A stretch of DNA of 64,000 nucleotides from Bacteroidales bacterium UBA4331 (GCA_002394395.1 DGTR01000027.1:530-64529); one strand, 5' to 3'; shown: positions 48,695 to 57,323, numbered from the stretch's first letter. Translations and numbers: made by a program. Notes: generated from the sequence alone by a model not told the origin.

Positions 48695-49663
48695 TTAACT
48701 CTTTCTGGTGGCGAGCTTCTCAGCCAACTCACGGAGCGTCTCCGTGGCGTCGTTCTGCGGCAGTTTGTCCAGCTGTGCGAGGGCAAGAGCAGTCTGCTCC
48801 TCCATCACTACTTCACTCGCTTCGCGTACACCGAGACGGGTGAAAATCTCCGTCACGGCTGCAATCTTTTCTTCGTCACGGTCGGTCGCCATCATCCATT
48901 GCAGCAACTCCGCGCGGCTCTCTGCGTCCGCTGTCTCCATCGCGGTGAGAAGGAGGAAAGTCTTCTTGTTCGCGCATATATCTCCGCCGATCTTCTTGCC
49001 GAAAGTCTTCGGGTCGCCATACACATCGAGGAGGTCGTCCTGAATCTGGAAAGCCAGACCGATATGCAGGCCGTATTGGTACAGCGCCTCCTGTTGGTTC
49101 TCGTTCGCTCCGGCAATATAGCCGCCGATCTTCATTGCGTACGCCAAGAGCACCGAGGTCTTCTTCTCAATCATCATCATGTACTCCTCGATACTCACGT
49201 GGCTCGCGTGCTCGAAATCCACGTCGTACTGCTGTCCTTCGCACACGCCGGTCGCCATCTCGTTGAACATCTTCAGCGCTCCCGCCAGCTTCTCTGCCGG
49301 CACTTGCGATAGTAGCTTGTACGCCTCGATGAGCATCTGGTCGCCCGAGAGGATAGCTGTGTTCTCGTCCCATTTGACATGTACCGTCTCACGGCCGCGG
49401 CGCACGGACGCTTTGTCCATCACGTCGTCGTGCAGCAGCGTGAAGTTATGGAATACCTCCAACGCCAATGCCGCAGGCACTACGTCATCCATCACGCTGC
49501 CGTTCAGCAGACCGCCGTTGATGATCGTCTCTGCCGCCAGGAGCGCCAAGGTCGGACGAATTCTCTTGCCGCCGGACGCCAATGCGTACTCAATCGGCTC
49601 GTACAGTCCCCGTGGCTCCTTGTCCCAATGAAGGGATTCTATCGCTTGGTTAATATCAATCAT
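48695..49663 (-). CDS. Polyprenyl diphosphate synthase (FPP/GGPP type)
   Basis: 322-residue trans-isoprenyl synthase. The first Asp-rich motif is LLHDDVMDKA (79-83 are DDVMD), preceded by SGGKRIRPTL; the second is AFQIQDDLLDVYGDP. It condenses isopentenyl diphosphate with allylic diphosphates; chain length cannot be read. It could feed the UbiA enzyme at 4.6-5.5 kb and quinone or undecaprenyl synthesis. A long ATTTACG/AAATGG word array separates it from ddl. Confidence 0.92.
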   Translation of the reverse strand: MIDINQAIESLHWDKEPRGLYEPIEYALASGGKRIRPTLALLAAETIINGGLLNGSVMDDVVPAALALEVFHNFTLLHDDVMDKASVRRGRETVHVKWDENTAILSGDQMLIEAYKLLSQVPAEKLAGALKMFNEMATGVCEGQQYDVDFEHASHVSIEEYMMMIEKKTSVLLAYAMKIGGYIAGANENQQEALYQYGLHIGLAFQIQDDLLDVYGDPKTFGKKIGGDICANKKTFLLLTAMETADAESRAELLQWMMATDRDEEKIAAVTEIFTRLGVREASEVVMEEQTALALAQLDKLPQNDATETLRELAEKLATRKS

Positions 49664-49666
49664 GTT

Positions 49667-49783
49667 ATTTACGATTTGGTCATTTACGATTTGACCATTT
49701 ATTTGTTTATTGAGTCATTTTTTTAATGGCTAAATTGCCAAATGGTACATAAATGGTACATGGTACATGACTAAATGGCACAT
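49667..49783. repeat. 15-bp and 11-bp arrays between ddl and the prenyl synthase
   Basis: ATTTACGATTTGGTC and ATTTACGATTTGACC (15 bp, 49667-49696) grade into AAATGGTACAT, AAATGGTACAT, GGTACATGACT, AAATGGCACAT (11 bp, 49740-49783), which run up to the ddl stop codon. Confidence 0.8.
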
Positions 49784-50817
49784 TAATTTAATTTGTCTTC
49801 AATAATATCTGTGAGTACCTCTTTGATGTCGAGGCCTGCGGCACGAACCTGCTGCGGAATGAAACTCGTAGCCGTCATGCCCGGCGTCGTGTTCACCTCT
49901 AACAGGTTGATCTGCACCTTGCTTATGTCCTCTACCGGATCGACGAAATCTTCGGTGTTACGCATACCGGTGATGATCCAATCAACGCGGATGATGCCGT
50001 TGGCACCGATGATGTCATAGATACGCAGGGTCTCTGCCTGGATCTTGTCACGGATAGCGTCAGGAATACGCGCCGGTGTGATCTCAGACACCTGACCTTT
50101 GTATTTGGCGTCGTAATCGAAAAACTCATTCTTCGTCACAACCTCCGTGATTGGGAAAGCTACCGCTTTGTCTTTGGTCTTATACACACCACAGGTCACT
50201 TCCGTGCCTTTCATATACGACTCGCAGATGACTTCGTCGCCTTCCTGGAAAGCGCGCTCGATGGCAGGAATAACCGCTTCAGGAGTCTTCACTTTCGTGC
50301 ACCCGAATGACGATCCGCCCACGTTGCTCTTGATGAAACACGGCAAACCCAAGCCATTTACGATTTGGTCATGTACCATTGGGTCATTTATTGCGCCATT
50401 GAGCCATTGGCCTTTGCGGATCAGAACCGATTTGGCAATCGGGAACCCGAAGCCCGCGAGGTAGTGGTTGCAGGTGTATTTGTTAAACGTCAAAGCCGCC
50501 GCCAATACATTGCAGCAGCTGTACGGGATGCCCATCATCTCTAAGTATCCCTGCAACAAACCGTTCTCTCCCGGCGTGCCGTGGATAGTGATATACGCGA
50601 AATCGAACGTGTGCTTCACGCCCCCGCGCGTAAAAGAAAAATCATTCTTATCAATCGGGCAACCATCTTCTGTATGCCACTCTTTCCCTTTCAATACGAC
50701 GATGGTAACGTCATACCGCTCCTTGTCCATGAAGGAGTATAAACCCGCAGCGGAACGCAGCGACACCTCGTGTTCGCTGCTGTCCCCTCCGGCGATAATT
50801 GCTATTTGTCTTTTCAT
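49783..50817 (-). CDS. ddl: D-alanine--D-alanine ligase
   Basis: Makes the D-Ala-D-Ala dipeptide of peptidoglycan. The 344-residue ATP-grasp protein has GGDSSEHEVSLRSA, IHGTPGENGLLQGYLEMMGIPY, LPCFIKSNVGGSSFG and the C-terminal INLLEVNTTPGMT. The stretch between VLIRKG and GLPCF (about 137-157, GAINDPMVHDQIV) is longer than usual and is encoded by an ATTTACG/ATTGGGTC word array (50356-50412). The other catalytic residues look complete. Promoter at 50868-50898. Confidence 0.96.
   Translation of the reverse strand: MKRQIAIIAGGDSSEHEVSLRSAAGLYSFMDKERYDVTIVVLKGKEWHTEDGCPIDKNDFSFTRGGVKHTFDFAYITIHGTPGENGLLQGYLEMMGIPYSCCNVLAAALTFNKYTCNHYLAGFGFPIAKSVLIRKGQWLNGAINDPMVHDQIVNGLGLPCFIKSNVGGSSFGCTKVKTPEAVIPAIERAFQEGDEVICESYMKGTEVTCGVYKTKDKAVAFPITEVVTKNEFFDYDAKYKGQVSEITPARIPDAIRDKIQAETLRIYDIIGANGIIRVDWIITGMRNTEDFVDPVEDISKVQINLLEVNTTPGMTATSFIPQQVRAAGLDIKEVLTDIIEDKLN
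50356..50412. repeat. 7-8-bp word array inside ddl
   Basis: ATTTACG, ATTTGGTC, ATGTACC, ATTGGGTC, ATTTATTGCGCC, ATTGAGCC, ATTGGCC: the same words as the intergenic array at 49667-49783, but read in frame. Confidence 0.75.
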
Positions 50818-50867
50818 TATTTTTTGCTTCTAAGGAGTCCCTTTCTCTCCTAATCTCAAAAACGCTG

Positions 50868-50898
50868 CAAAGGTACTAAAAAAAAATGACATACACAA
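50868..50898 (-). promoter_or_regulatory. ddl promoter
   Basis: Minus strand: TTG (50898-50896), 20 bp starting TGTATGTC then T-run, TACCTTTG (50875-50868). The -33 is part of the terminator hairpin of the upstream surface-protein gene. Confidence 0.82.
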
Positions 50899-50907
50899 GA
50901 GTGTATG
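50890..50907 (-). terminator. Terminator of the first BspA-like gene, overlapping the ddl promoter
   Basis: CATACAC, AAGA, GTGTATG with a run of nine T following on the minus strand. Confidence 0.82.
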
Positions 50908-50943
50908 CCACTTTTTGCATTTTTTCGTATATTTACTTTAAAT

Positions 50944-53900
50944 TTATTTTACCGTTTGCCCTGTAACGGTATATACCTTGTCCCCGTGGAGAATATACAC
51001 ATTGCCGTTTCGGATGAGTTTCTGTGCAGGGTTGGCAGGATTGGTATAGACTGCTGGAGCAGAGGTTGGCTCTTCCGCTTGATAAACCGCCTGAATGATG
51101 ATACCTTCTGTCAGCATAGCAGAAACAGTCTGCCAACCGACAAACAAAAATCCTTCTATCACCGGTGCCACAGGCAAGTGCAACGTAACCTCTTCGGATG
51201 AGATAGAGTCCCCGTCGTGACCAATATACAGCACATTGAATTCTCCCTCTGTCGGTTCTATCGGCAGATCACCCTCAATCGTCAGGATAGTTCCAAACTC
51301 TTTCCACACATCCGCTGCCTGGTATGCAGCAAGGCTTTGAGCGGGAACATAGAGCGTGCAGGCAGATTTATCTACAAAGTCTAATTCGGATGTGCCACCA
51401 AACACATCTGATTCGATTTGTTGCGGCGTGGTGGCATAGTTTGTTACAGAGGTCAAACTGCTGCAACCATAAAAAGCGCGAGTTCCTATGTTTGTAACGC
51501 CATTGGGAATAATCACAGATGTCAAACCGCTGCTACCTTCAAAAGCACGACTTCCTATACTGGTAACATTATTGGGAATAGTGTATGCACCTCGTTTACC
51601 TGCAGGATATTGTTTTAGGATAGTCTTGGTTTTAATAGCGAACAGGACACCTTCAATGGAAATATAATTGGTGTTGTCATTTGCAACATTGATTGAATTC
51701 AAACTTGTACAATAGGCAAAAGCACCTGGTGCAATATAAGTAACACTATTTGGAATCACAATAGATGCCAAACTGTAGCATGCGCCGAAAGCATATTCTC
51801 CAATACTTGTAACACTATTTGGAATAGTCACAGAAGTCAAACCGTAGCAGACTTGGAATGCACCAAATCCAATACTTGTGACGCTGTTGGGAATCTCAAT
51901 AGATGCTAGGCTGTAGCATGCACAGAAAGCATTCACTCCAATGCTTGTGACACTATCAGGAATCTCAATAGAAGTCAAACCGCTGCAACCAGAGAAAGCA
52001 CCATCTCCAATGCTTTTAACACTATTAGGTATTGTAATAGAGGTTAAACCGCTGCAATCCATGAAAGCACACATTCCAATACTTGGGACACCTTCATTAA
52101 CAACAACTGTCTTTACGGAAAGGACATATGAATACCATGGTGCTGGATTATTAATATTATAATCCGCCATCGCTCCTGTTCCGCTGATGGTCAGCACGCT
52201 GTCACAAGAGAGCATCCAAGTGAGGTTATCGCCTTGTGCGCCGCATGTACCGGAAGCAATGATGCAAGGAGCAGGATCGTCACCTATCGGTAGGATGTTT
52301 CCAAAATTTTTCCATACATCTGCTGCTTGATATGCAGCAAGGCTTTCTGCCGGGACATAGAGAGTGCAGGTGGATTTGTTTACATTATTAAATACACTTG
52401 CGGTAATTGTTTGTGGAGTAGAGGCATAATTAATAATAGAGGTCAAACCGGTGCAACCAGAGAAAGCGGAACTTACAATGCTTGTGACGCTATTACCAAT
52501 CGTTACAGAAGTCAGACCACGGCAGTCAATGAAGGCTCCCTCTTCGATGCTTGTGACACTATTTGGAATAGCAATAGAAGTCAAAGCGGACGAACCGTAG
52601 AAAGCTATGCGTCCAATATTTATAACACTATTGGGAATATTGATATTGCTAAGATTATCACAATATTCGAAAGATGCAGCTCCAATATGTGTAACACTAT
52701 CTGGAATAGAGTAAGAAGTCTCTGATTTTGCAGCAGGATATAGGATTAATTTCGTTTTGTTCTTATTAAACAATATACCATCGTCAGAACAATAATTTTG
52801 ATTATCTATTGCTACATCTACAGAAATTATTTTTTTGCATGAGGAGAAAGCATAATCTGCAATAAACGAGACACTTCCTGCTATCATTATTGAAATCATG
52901 TCACATTCTGAGAAAGCATTTTTTCCTATACTAGTGACACCATCTTCTATAACGACCGATTTGATAGCAGTGTGATATGTGTACCATGGGGCAGGTGATT
53001 TAGAATTAGTTAAGACATAATTTGCCATTCTCCCCGTTCCGCTAATAGTCAGCACGCTGTCGCAGCTAAGTGTCCAAGCGAGGTTATCGCCCTCTACACC
53101 GCATGTACCGGAAGCGATGATACAAGGTGCTGGACTCATTTCTTCTACCGCCAGCGGATACGCTTGCGGAGTTGTTCGATATATAGTATTAACGGCAGTG
53201 ATATTATAGGTCTTGTTCGCTGAAAGAGTTGCACCAATGTGGTATTGATTATAGAAAGTTATCGTTTGTCCATTCCATGTTCCATAAACCATATGTCTTC
53301 TCCCTTCAACAAATGCGGTGTCTGTTGTAAACGATACTCCTTCATAAACCACATACTGACTTGCATTATTCAATGAAGGAACCTCTGTAGCCACCATTGG
53401 AGCTGGAGCCTCACCGTGAGTGATAGTCAACTCTTCTTTGGCAGTAATAGGAATTACCTCATGCAAACCATTATAAATACTAACTTTTCCTTGCAAACCG
53501 GCTTCTACGTGGTCACCTGCTTGTAAACCATAATTCACCTTGTAGATTACGCAAGAGCCCGTAGAATCTTTGATATACATGTTGGATCCGCTCTGGAAAT
53601 CAGGAACATACATCACATCAAACGCTCCGAGTGTAAATGTCGAATCCGCAGCCATATTATATATATCAGCCAGAGTGGCATAGTTGACCTCCTCCGTGCT
53701 ATCATCTATCGCCAAAATGTTTCCAAACTCTTTCCATACATCCGCCGCCTGGTAAGCAGCAATACTTTCTGCCGGAACATAGAGAGGAATGGATTTGTCC
53801 ACATATTTGAAAACATCATAATCAAGCGTTGGAGGAGTGATCGCTTCGCAGGTAATAGAGGTCAAACTGGTGCAACCTTCGAAAGCCCACCTTCCAGTGC

Positions 53901-54978
53901 TTGTGACGCTATTAGGAATCGTCACAGAGGTCAAACCGGTGCAATTACTGAAAGCACCACCTGCGATTGATTCAATACCATCGGGAATGGTGTATGCACC
54001 TGAATAAGAAGTCGGCATAAACGCAAATACATGTGCATTATATACCGGAGAGGTCAAACCGGTGCAACCAGAGAAAGCATAATACTCAATGGTTGTGACG
54101 CTATTGGGAATATTCACAGAGGTCAAACCGGTGCAATAAGCGAAAGCACCACTTCCAATGCGGGTGACGCTGTTACCAATCGTCACAGAGGTCAAACCGG
54201 TGCATCTATGGAAAGCATTATATCCAATGCTTGTGACGCTATTGGGAATGGTAATAGAGGTCAAACCAGTGCAATTCGAGAAAGCACTCTCTCCAATGCT
54301 TGTGACGCTATTGCCAATCGTCACAGAGGTCAAACTGGTGCAACCTTCGAAAGCAAAATCTCCAATGCTGGTGACGCTATTTGGAATCGTCACAGAGGTC
54401 AAACCGTAGCATTCATTGAAAGCATAATTTCCAATGCTTGTGACACTATTGGGAATGGTATATGCGCCTTGTTTGCCTCCGGGGTATCGAATAAGGGTTG
54501 TTTTGTCTTTATTGAATAAAACACCATCTACCGAACAATAATTCGAGTTGTCAGAGGCGACATCAATAGAGGTCAAACCGGTGCAACCATCGAAAGCCCA
54601 CCTTCCAATGCTGGTGACGCTATTGGGAATCGTCACAGAGGTCAAACCGGTGCAATAATAGAAAGCATACTCTCCAATGCTGGTGACGCTATTGCCAATC
54701 GTCACAGAGGTCAAACCGCTGCAATAAGCGAAAGCACCTCCTATGCTGGTGACGGTATAGGTCACTGAATTGTATTCCACCGAAGCAGGGATAATAGCGG
54801 TAGTAATAGTAGTTGACCAAAATGGATAACTACTATTTTGCGACGTAACTTGAGCCGTTTGGTTGGCGGCATCGAGGTTGTAATACAAATCGCCGATTTG
54901 GACTCTTTCATAGTCCCAAGCGAACATGGTTCCAACGCTGGCTGCTACAGCGAGCAAAAGGGTAAAAAGTTTTCTCAT
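50944..54978 (-). CDS. Giant BspA-like leucine-rich-repeat surface protein
   Basis: 1344 residues. Signal peptide about 1-20 (MRKLFTLLLAVAASVGTMFA). LRR_5/TpLRR block 1 (about 65-425) has 23-residue repeats of the type LTSVTIPNSVTSIGDFAFEG. An OB-like insert domain follows (about 430-610). Then come a CIIASGTCG...LTISGTG cap, LRR block 2 (about 663-895), another cap, LRR block 3 (about 950-1240), an InlB-repeat-like segment (GFLFVGWQTV) and the C-terminal tail VYILHGDKVYTVTGQTVK. Such proteins bind host or bacterial surfaces. I start at the ATG at 54978, which gives the signal peptide. The DNA of the LRRs is strongly repetitive with a 69-bp period. Confidence 0.93.
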   Translation of the reverse strand: MRKLFTLLLAVAASVGTMFAWDYERVQIGDLYYNLDAANQTAQVTSQNSSYPFWSTTITTAIIPASVEYNSVTYTVTSIGGAFAYCSGLTSVTIGNSVTSIGEYAFYYCTGLTSVTIPNSVTSIGRWAFDGCTGLTSIDVASDNSNYCSVDGVLFNKDKTTLIRYPGGKQGAYTIPNSVTSIGNYAFNECYGLTSVTIPNSVTSIGDFAFEGCTSLTSVTIGNSVTSIGESAFSNCTGLTSITIPNSVTSIGYNAFHRCTGLTSVTIGNSVTRIGSGAFAYCTGLTSVNIPNSVTTIEYYAFSGCTGLTSPVYNAHVFAFMPTSYSGAYTIPDGIESIAGGAFSNCTGLTSVTIPNSVTSTGRWAFEGCTSLTSITCEAITPPTLDYDVFKYVDKSIPLYVPAESIAAYQAADVWKEFGNILAIDDSTEEVNYATLADIYNMAADSTFTLGAFDVMYVPDFQSGSNMYIKDSTGSCVIYKVNYGLQAGDHVEAGLQGKVSIYNGLHEVIPITAKEELTITHGEAPAPMVATEVPSLNNASQYVVYEGVSFTTDTAFVEGRRHMVYGTWNGQTITFYNQYHIGATLSANKTYNITAVNTIYRTTPQAYPLAVEEMSPAPCIIASGTCGVEGDNLAWTLSCDSVLTISGTGRMANYVLTNSKSPAPWYTYHTAIKSVVIEDGVTSIGKNAFSECDMISIMIAGSVSFIADYAFSSCKKIISVDVAIDNQNYCSDDGILFNKNKTKLILYPAAKSETSYSIPDSVTHIGAASFEYCDNLSNINIPNSVINIGRIAFYGSSALTSIAIPNSVTSIEEGAFIDCRGLTSVTIGNSVTSIVSSAFSGCTGLTSIINYASTPQTITASVFNNVNKSTCTLYVPAESLAAYQAADVWKNFGNILPIGDDPAPCIIASGTCGAQGDNLTWMLSCDSVLTISGTGAMADYNINNPAPWYSYVLSVKTVVVNEGVPSIGMCAFMDCSGLTSITIPNSVKSIGDGAFSGCSGLTSIEIPDSVTSIGVNAFCACYSLASIEIPNSVTSIGFGAFQVCYGLTSVTIPNSVTSIGEYAFGACYSLASIVIPNSVTYIAPGAFAYCTSLNSINVANDNTNYISIEGVLFAIKTKTILKQYPAGKRGAYTIPNNVTSIGSRAFEGSSGLTSVIIPNGVTNIGTRAFYGCSSLTSVTNYATTPQQIESDVFGGTSELDFVDKSACTLYVPAQSLAAYQAADVWKEFGTILTIEGDLPIEPTEGEFNVLYIGHDGDSISSEEVTLHLPVAPVIEGFLFVGWQTVSAMLTEGIIIQAVYQAEEPTSAPAVYTNPANPAQKLIRNGNVYILHGDKVYTVTGQTVK

Positions 54979-55083
54979 AATGTTATTGATTTTAGTTAAT
55001 AATATACACAATAAAAGCGTGCGCTTTCGTTCGCTTCATTTGATTGCTTGAGGTCTTCGACTACCTATACACTTCAAATTTAC

Positions 55084-55116
55084 GCACGGAAAACTCACGC
55101 TAATACGTGAGCGTGC
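55084..55116 (-). promoter_or_regulatory. Nested hairpin upstream of the first BspA-like gene
   Basis: CTCACG, CTAATA, CGTGAG is nested inside GCACG ... CGTGC. A possible -7, TAAATTTG (55082-55075 on the minus strand), is adjacent, without a clear -33. Likely leader or operator structure. Confidence 0.4.
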
Positions 55117-55201
55117 ATAAACCGTACTTGAATTTACAATGATTTTTGAAAGTGTCCAGTTTTCAAAAGATCAAGCTTTTCGGCTTATTACGCTTTTTGG
55201 G

Positions 55202-55217
55202 GGCGCACATTTGCGCC
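55202..55217 (-). terminator. Hairpin after the DUF2442 gene
   Basis: GGCGCA, CATT, TGCGCC perfect stem, 62 bp beyond the DUF2442 stop. It is not followed by a clear T-run, so a weak terminator at best. Confidence 0.45.
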
Positions 55218-55278
55218 TATATTTCTATATTTCTCACCGCTTTTTTACGCTGTCGGTGAGGTCATATCTGGATATATT

Positions 55279-55521
55279 TTATGCCGGAGTGCCTATTTCA
55301 TATAAATACTCCGGAGCAAAGCCTATTTCGTTTGACCAATCCACTGAAAAAGGATCGAGCCTAAACTGACGGAAATAATCCATATTTTGCAGCTTTTTGC
55401 AAATACCTTTTTGCGCTAATGGCCAGAAATCCACAAATTTAGTTACACCATCATTGAACGATAGGCGCAAAACATAATTGCGGATGTAGTCTGCACTGGT
55501 TACTTTCAAAATAGGATTCAT
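55279..55521 (-). CDS. DUF2442 protein (partner of DUF4160)
   Basis: 80-residue protein with the DUF2442 pattern: LKVTSADYIRNYVLRLSFNDG, VDFWPLAQKGICKKLQNMDYFRQF and DPFSVDWSNEIGFAPEYLYE. Small, soluble, mixed alpha/beta. It lies 14 bp after the DUF4160 gene. DUF2442/DUF4160 pairs are often adjacent in bacteria and have been considered toxin-antitoxin-like; which member would be toxic is not known from sequence. Confidence 0.85.
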   Translation of the reverse strand: MNPILKVTSADYIRNYVLRLSFNDGVTKFVDFWPLAQKGICKKLQNMDYFRQFRLDPFSVDWSNEIGFAPEYLYEIGTPA

Positions 55522-55535
55522 ATTTTCCTCCTTTC

Positions 55536-55793
55536 TTATTGCAAAGGTGTAATTTTCATGGGAGCTTCAGATTTACCTAAACGCTCCCAATTAGCCATCA
55601 GTTCATCTTGATGCAAGTCAAGCCACTCATACACTAACCGCAATGCGCGGCGAGGGAGTGAACCCGTAATAACACCATCTTTTATGGTGATAATAGCCTC
55701 ATAATCTTGGTACTTTACGTGAAAATGAGGCGGGTTGTGCTCGCTCATGTACATGTATATTACGATTCCATAAAAAGAACTAATCTCCGGCAT
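55536..55793 (-). CDS. DUF4160 protein
   Basis: 85 residues. DUF4160 signature: VIYMYMSEHNPPHFHVKYQDYEAIITI followed by GVITGSLPRRALRLVYEWL and DELMANWERL. The HNPPHFHV segment with three His residues could bind metal. First gene of the pair; promoter at 55823-55854. Confidence 0.87.
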   Translation of the reverse strand: MPEISSFYGIVIYMYMSEHNPPHFHVKYQDYEAIITIKDGVITGSLPRRALRLVYEWLDLHQDELMANWERLGKSEAPMKITPLQ

Positions 55794-55822
55794 AACTATT
55801 TAGTGTTAATCATTTTGCGCTG

Positions 55823-55854
55823 CAAAATTACAATATTTTTTTGATATACGCAAA
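55823..55854 (-). promoter_or_regulatory. Promoter for the DUF4160-DUF2442 pair
   Basis: Minus strand: TTTG (55854-55851), 20 bp beginning CGTATATC plus A-run, TAATTTTG (55830-55823). Confidence 0.85.
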
Positions 55855-55890
55855 TATTTCTGCTTTTTTCCCGTCCAAAAAGAAAAATTC

Positions 55891-55983
55891 AAAAATCTTC
55901 ATTTTTTAACGAAAATCGATATTTTGAAAAAAACACCCTCTCAGAGCGCATCAATAGGGGGCAAAAAAATCTTCATTTTTTAA
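55891..55983. repeat. 19-bp direct repeat in the 363-bp spacer 55794-56156
   Basis: AAAAATCTTCATTTTTTAA occurs at 55891-55909 and 55965-55983. The spacer otherwise holds two divergent promoters (55823-55854 and 56097-56128) and A/T-rich sequence with no gene that I can support. Confidence 0.7.
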
Positions 55984-56096
55984 TGAAAAAAGCCACTTTT
56001 TGCACTAAAAATGCTATCAGTCTGAAAATCAGTAACTTACAACGAGAGTCCTTTTCACGATTTTAGCGGCCTCACGAGGGACCTATCCGGAGCACA

Positions 56097-56128
56097 TTTG
56101 CACATGTCAAAAAAAAGCAGTACCTTTG
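56097..56128 (+). promoter_or_regulatory. Promoter of the small-gene cluster
   Basis: TTTG (56097-56100), 20 bp beginning CACATGTC plus A-run, TACCTTTG (56121-56128), 28 bp before the first ATG. One of the best matches to the extended promoter form. Confidence 0.87.
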
Positions 56129-56156
56129 CAGCCACTTTCACTCTCAAAAACTGACC

Positions 56157-56495
56157 ATGAATAAGGAGCAACTAAACCATATTATCGAACAAATGCAAGC
56201 GAGAATATCGCATGACAAAGCTATGGCCGCTCTGCTCCAATCCCACGCTGCGCAGGATCAACAGATGCTCGACCTCATCCAATCCCAACAAAAGGAGATC
56301 GAACGGCTCCGAGAGCAGCAACACGTAACCAACGTCACCAACCGGATAGAATCTTTCTCCGGCAACTATTTCGAAAACGCTAATCAAGTACAATTATGTC
56401 CGCCTTTATCAACAACTTCTACGGAACCTATATCGAGCACATCGACACCTTCGTTCAACACCCAAATAACCCCGCTCAACAGCCGGAATCTGTGA
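56157..56495 (+). CDS. Small coiled-coil protein, first of the cluster
   Basis: 112 residues. The first 60 form a Gln/Glu-rich helix that should be a coiled coil (LNHIIEQMQARISHDKAMAA...QSQQKEIERLREQQ), then SGNYFENANQVQL. The last 30 residues are Ser/Thr/Pro-rich and overlap the next gene by 100 bp in another frame, so the real terminus may be less important. No family recognised. Good promoter and start. Confidence 0.62.
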   Translation: MNKEQLNHIIEQMQARISHDKAMAALLQSHAAQDQQMLDLIQSQQKEIERLREQQHVTNVTNRIESFSGNYFENANQVQLCPPLSTTSTEPISSTSTPSFNTQITPLNSRNL

Positions 56496-56782
56496 CAGAA
56501 CCGCACGGGCAGGAGGTCTCTTCTCCCGAGAAAACTGCGCAGGATATTCTCCCGACCCCGCGCGAGGGCAAATACACGGAGGTGCGCAAATATATCGAGG
56601 AACGCAAGCGCTTTGACGAGGAGTTTAAGACCTTCTGCGTCAACCATTCCCTGCGTGACCTCTGCTCACGTCTCACCAATGAATTTGGGTGGTTTGTGGA
56701 CGAAAACTCGCTACAAAGAAACATAAATCGCAACCGGATAAGTCACTTTCGGACAAGTCGGACATCTTTCGGACATTTATAG
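56396..56782 (+). CDS. Small protein with a C-terminal helical domain, overlapping the previous gene
   Basis: 128 residues. The N-terminus reads NNFYGTYIEHIDTFVQ, echoing the NYFENANQV segment of the preceding frame. Then comes a disordered Pro/Glu region and a compact C-terminal part (YIEERKRFDEEFKTFCVN; LRDLCSRLTNEFGWFVDENS). The C-terminal DNA carries GGACA repeats that also precede the next promoter (56751-56807). Unknown function. Confidence 0.6.
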   Translation: MSAFINNFYGTYIEHIDTFVQHPNNPAQQPESVTEPHGQEVSSPEKTAQDILPTPREGKYTEVRKYIEERKRFDEEFKTFCVNHSLRDLCSRLTNEFGWFVDENSLQRNINRNRISHFRTSRTSFGHL

Positions 56783-56825
56783 GACAAAACGTCCTAACAA
56801 TCGGACAAAAATTGCAGTACTTTTG
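56751..56825 (+). promoter_or_regulatory. GGACA repeats phased about 11 bp upstream of a -7 box
   Basis: GGACA starts at 56751, 56760, 56771, 56782 and 56803 (steps 9, 11, 11, 21), ending 10 bp before TACTTTTG (56818-56825). No TTTG -33 is visible. This could be a stacked operator/activator site for the next gene or another period-11 array. Confidence 0.55.
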
Positions 56826-56902
56826 CACCGGATTTCAAAATGAAGTCTGGTGCTTTTGCTTTATGCAGGCACCTGAACATTAACTAAAACTTTTTTAACA
56901 TT

Positions 56903-57307
56903 ATGAAAAATTATGAAGTTATTGATCAGTTTTTTGCAGCACAAGTAGCATGCAACGAGTCCGAAGAAACCCTCAAAGCGCTCCGTCCGCAGGTAGAGGA
57001 AGCCGTACAAGCCCTCATCGCCGAACGTGGCCTGGGCAAGGCCTTCACCGGCACTATCGAGTACCACGGTATCAAGATCGTCGTCAGCCGGCCCAAATCG
57101 TACACCTGGGAGAAGAACACCAACCCTGCTGTGACCTCTGACCCGAACCACGCGATCTACGTCCAGCAGCTCGCCCTGCAGGAGCAGATTGCCGCGCAAC
57201 TCAAGGACATGCGTGCCGACGTCAAACGCACCGCCGAGAAGCTCGCCAAAGCCCATCCCGACAGCGAGTCCATCAAACGCTCTTTCCGTATCGCTTTTAG
57301 CGCATAG
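56903..57307 (+). CDS. Helical protein of unknown function in the small-gene cluster
   Basis: 134 residues, helical at both ends (VIDQFFAAQVACNESEETLKAL and QQLALQEQIAAQLKDMRADV) with a short beta hairpin between (GTIEYHGIKIVVSRPKSYTW). The arrangement of two helices around a small strand pair vaguely resembles Gam/Gp157-type phage accessory proteins, but I cannot assign a family. It starts 78 bp past a weak promoter. Confidence 0.68.
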   Translation: MKNYEVIDQFFAAQVACNESEETLKALRPQVEEAVQALIAERGLGKAFTGTIEYHGIKIVVSRPKSYTWEKNTNPAVTSDPNHAIYVQQLALQEQIAAQLKDMRADVKRTAEKLAKAHPDSESIKRSFRIAFSA

Positions 57308-57323
57308 CGCGCCCTTGTGCATC

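Noticed and set aside
51400..54800. Repeats resembling a CRISPR array
   Set aside because: They are about 69-bp coding repeats (23-residue LRRs), without constant short repeats and unique spacers; no cas genes in the window.
55139..55369. Plus-strand 76-codon frame
   Set aside because: Overlaps DUF2442 in antisense, has no promoter and no recognisable features.
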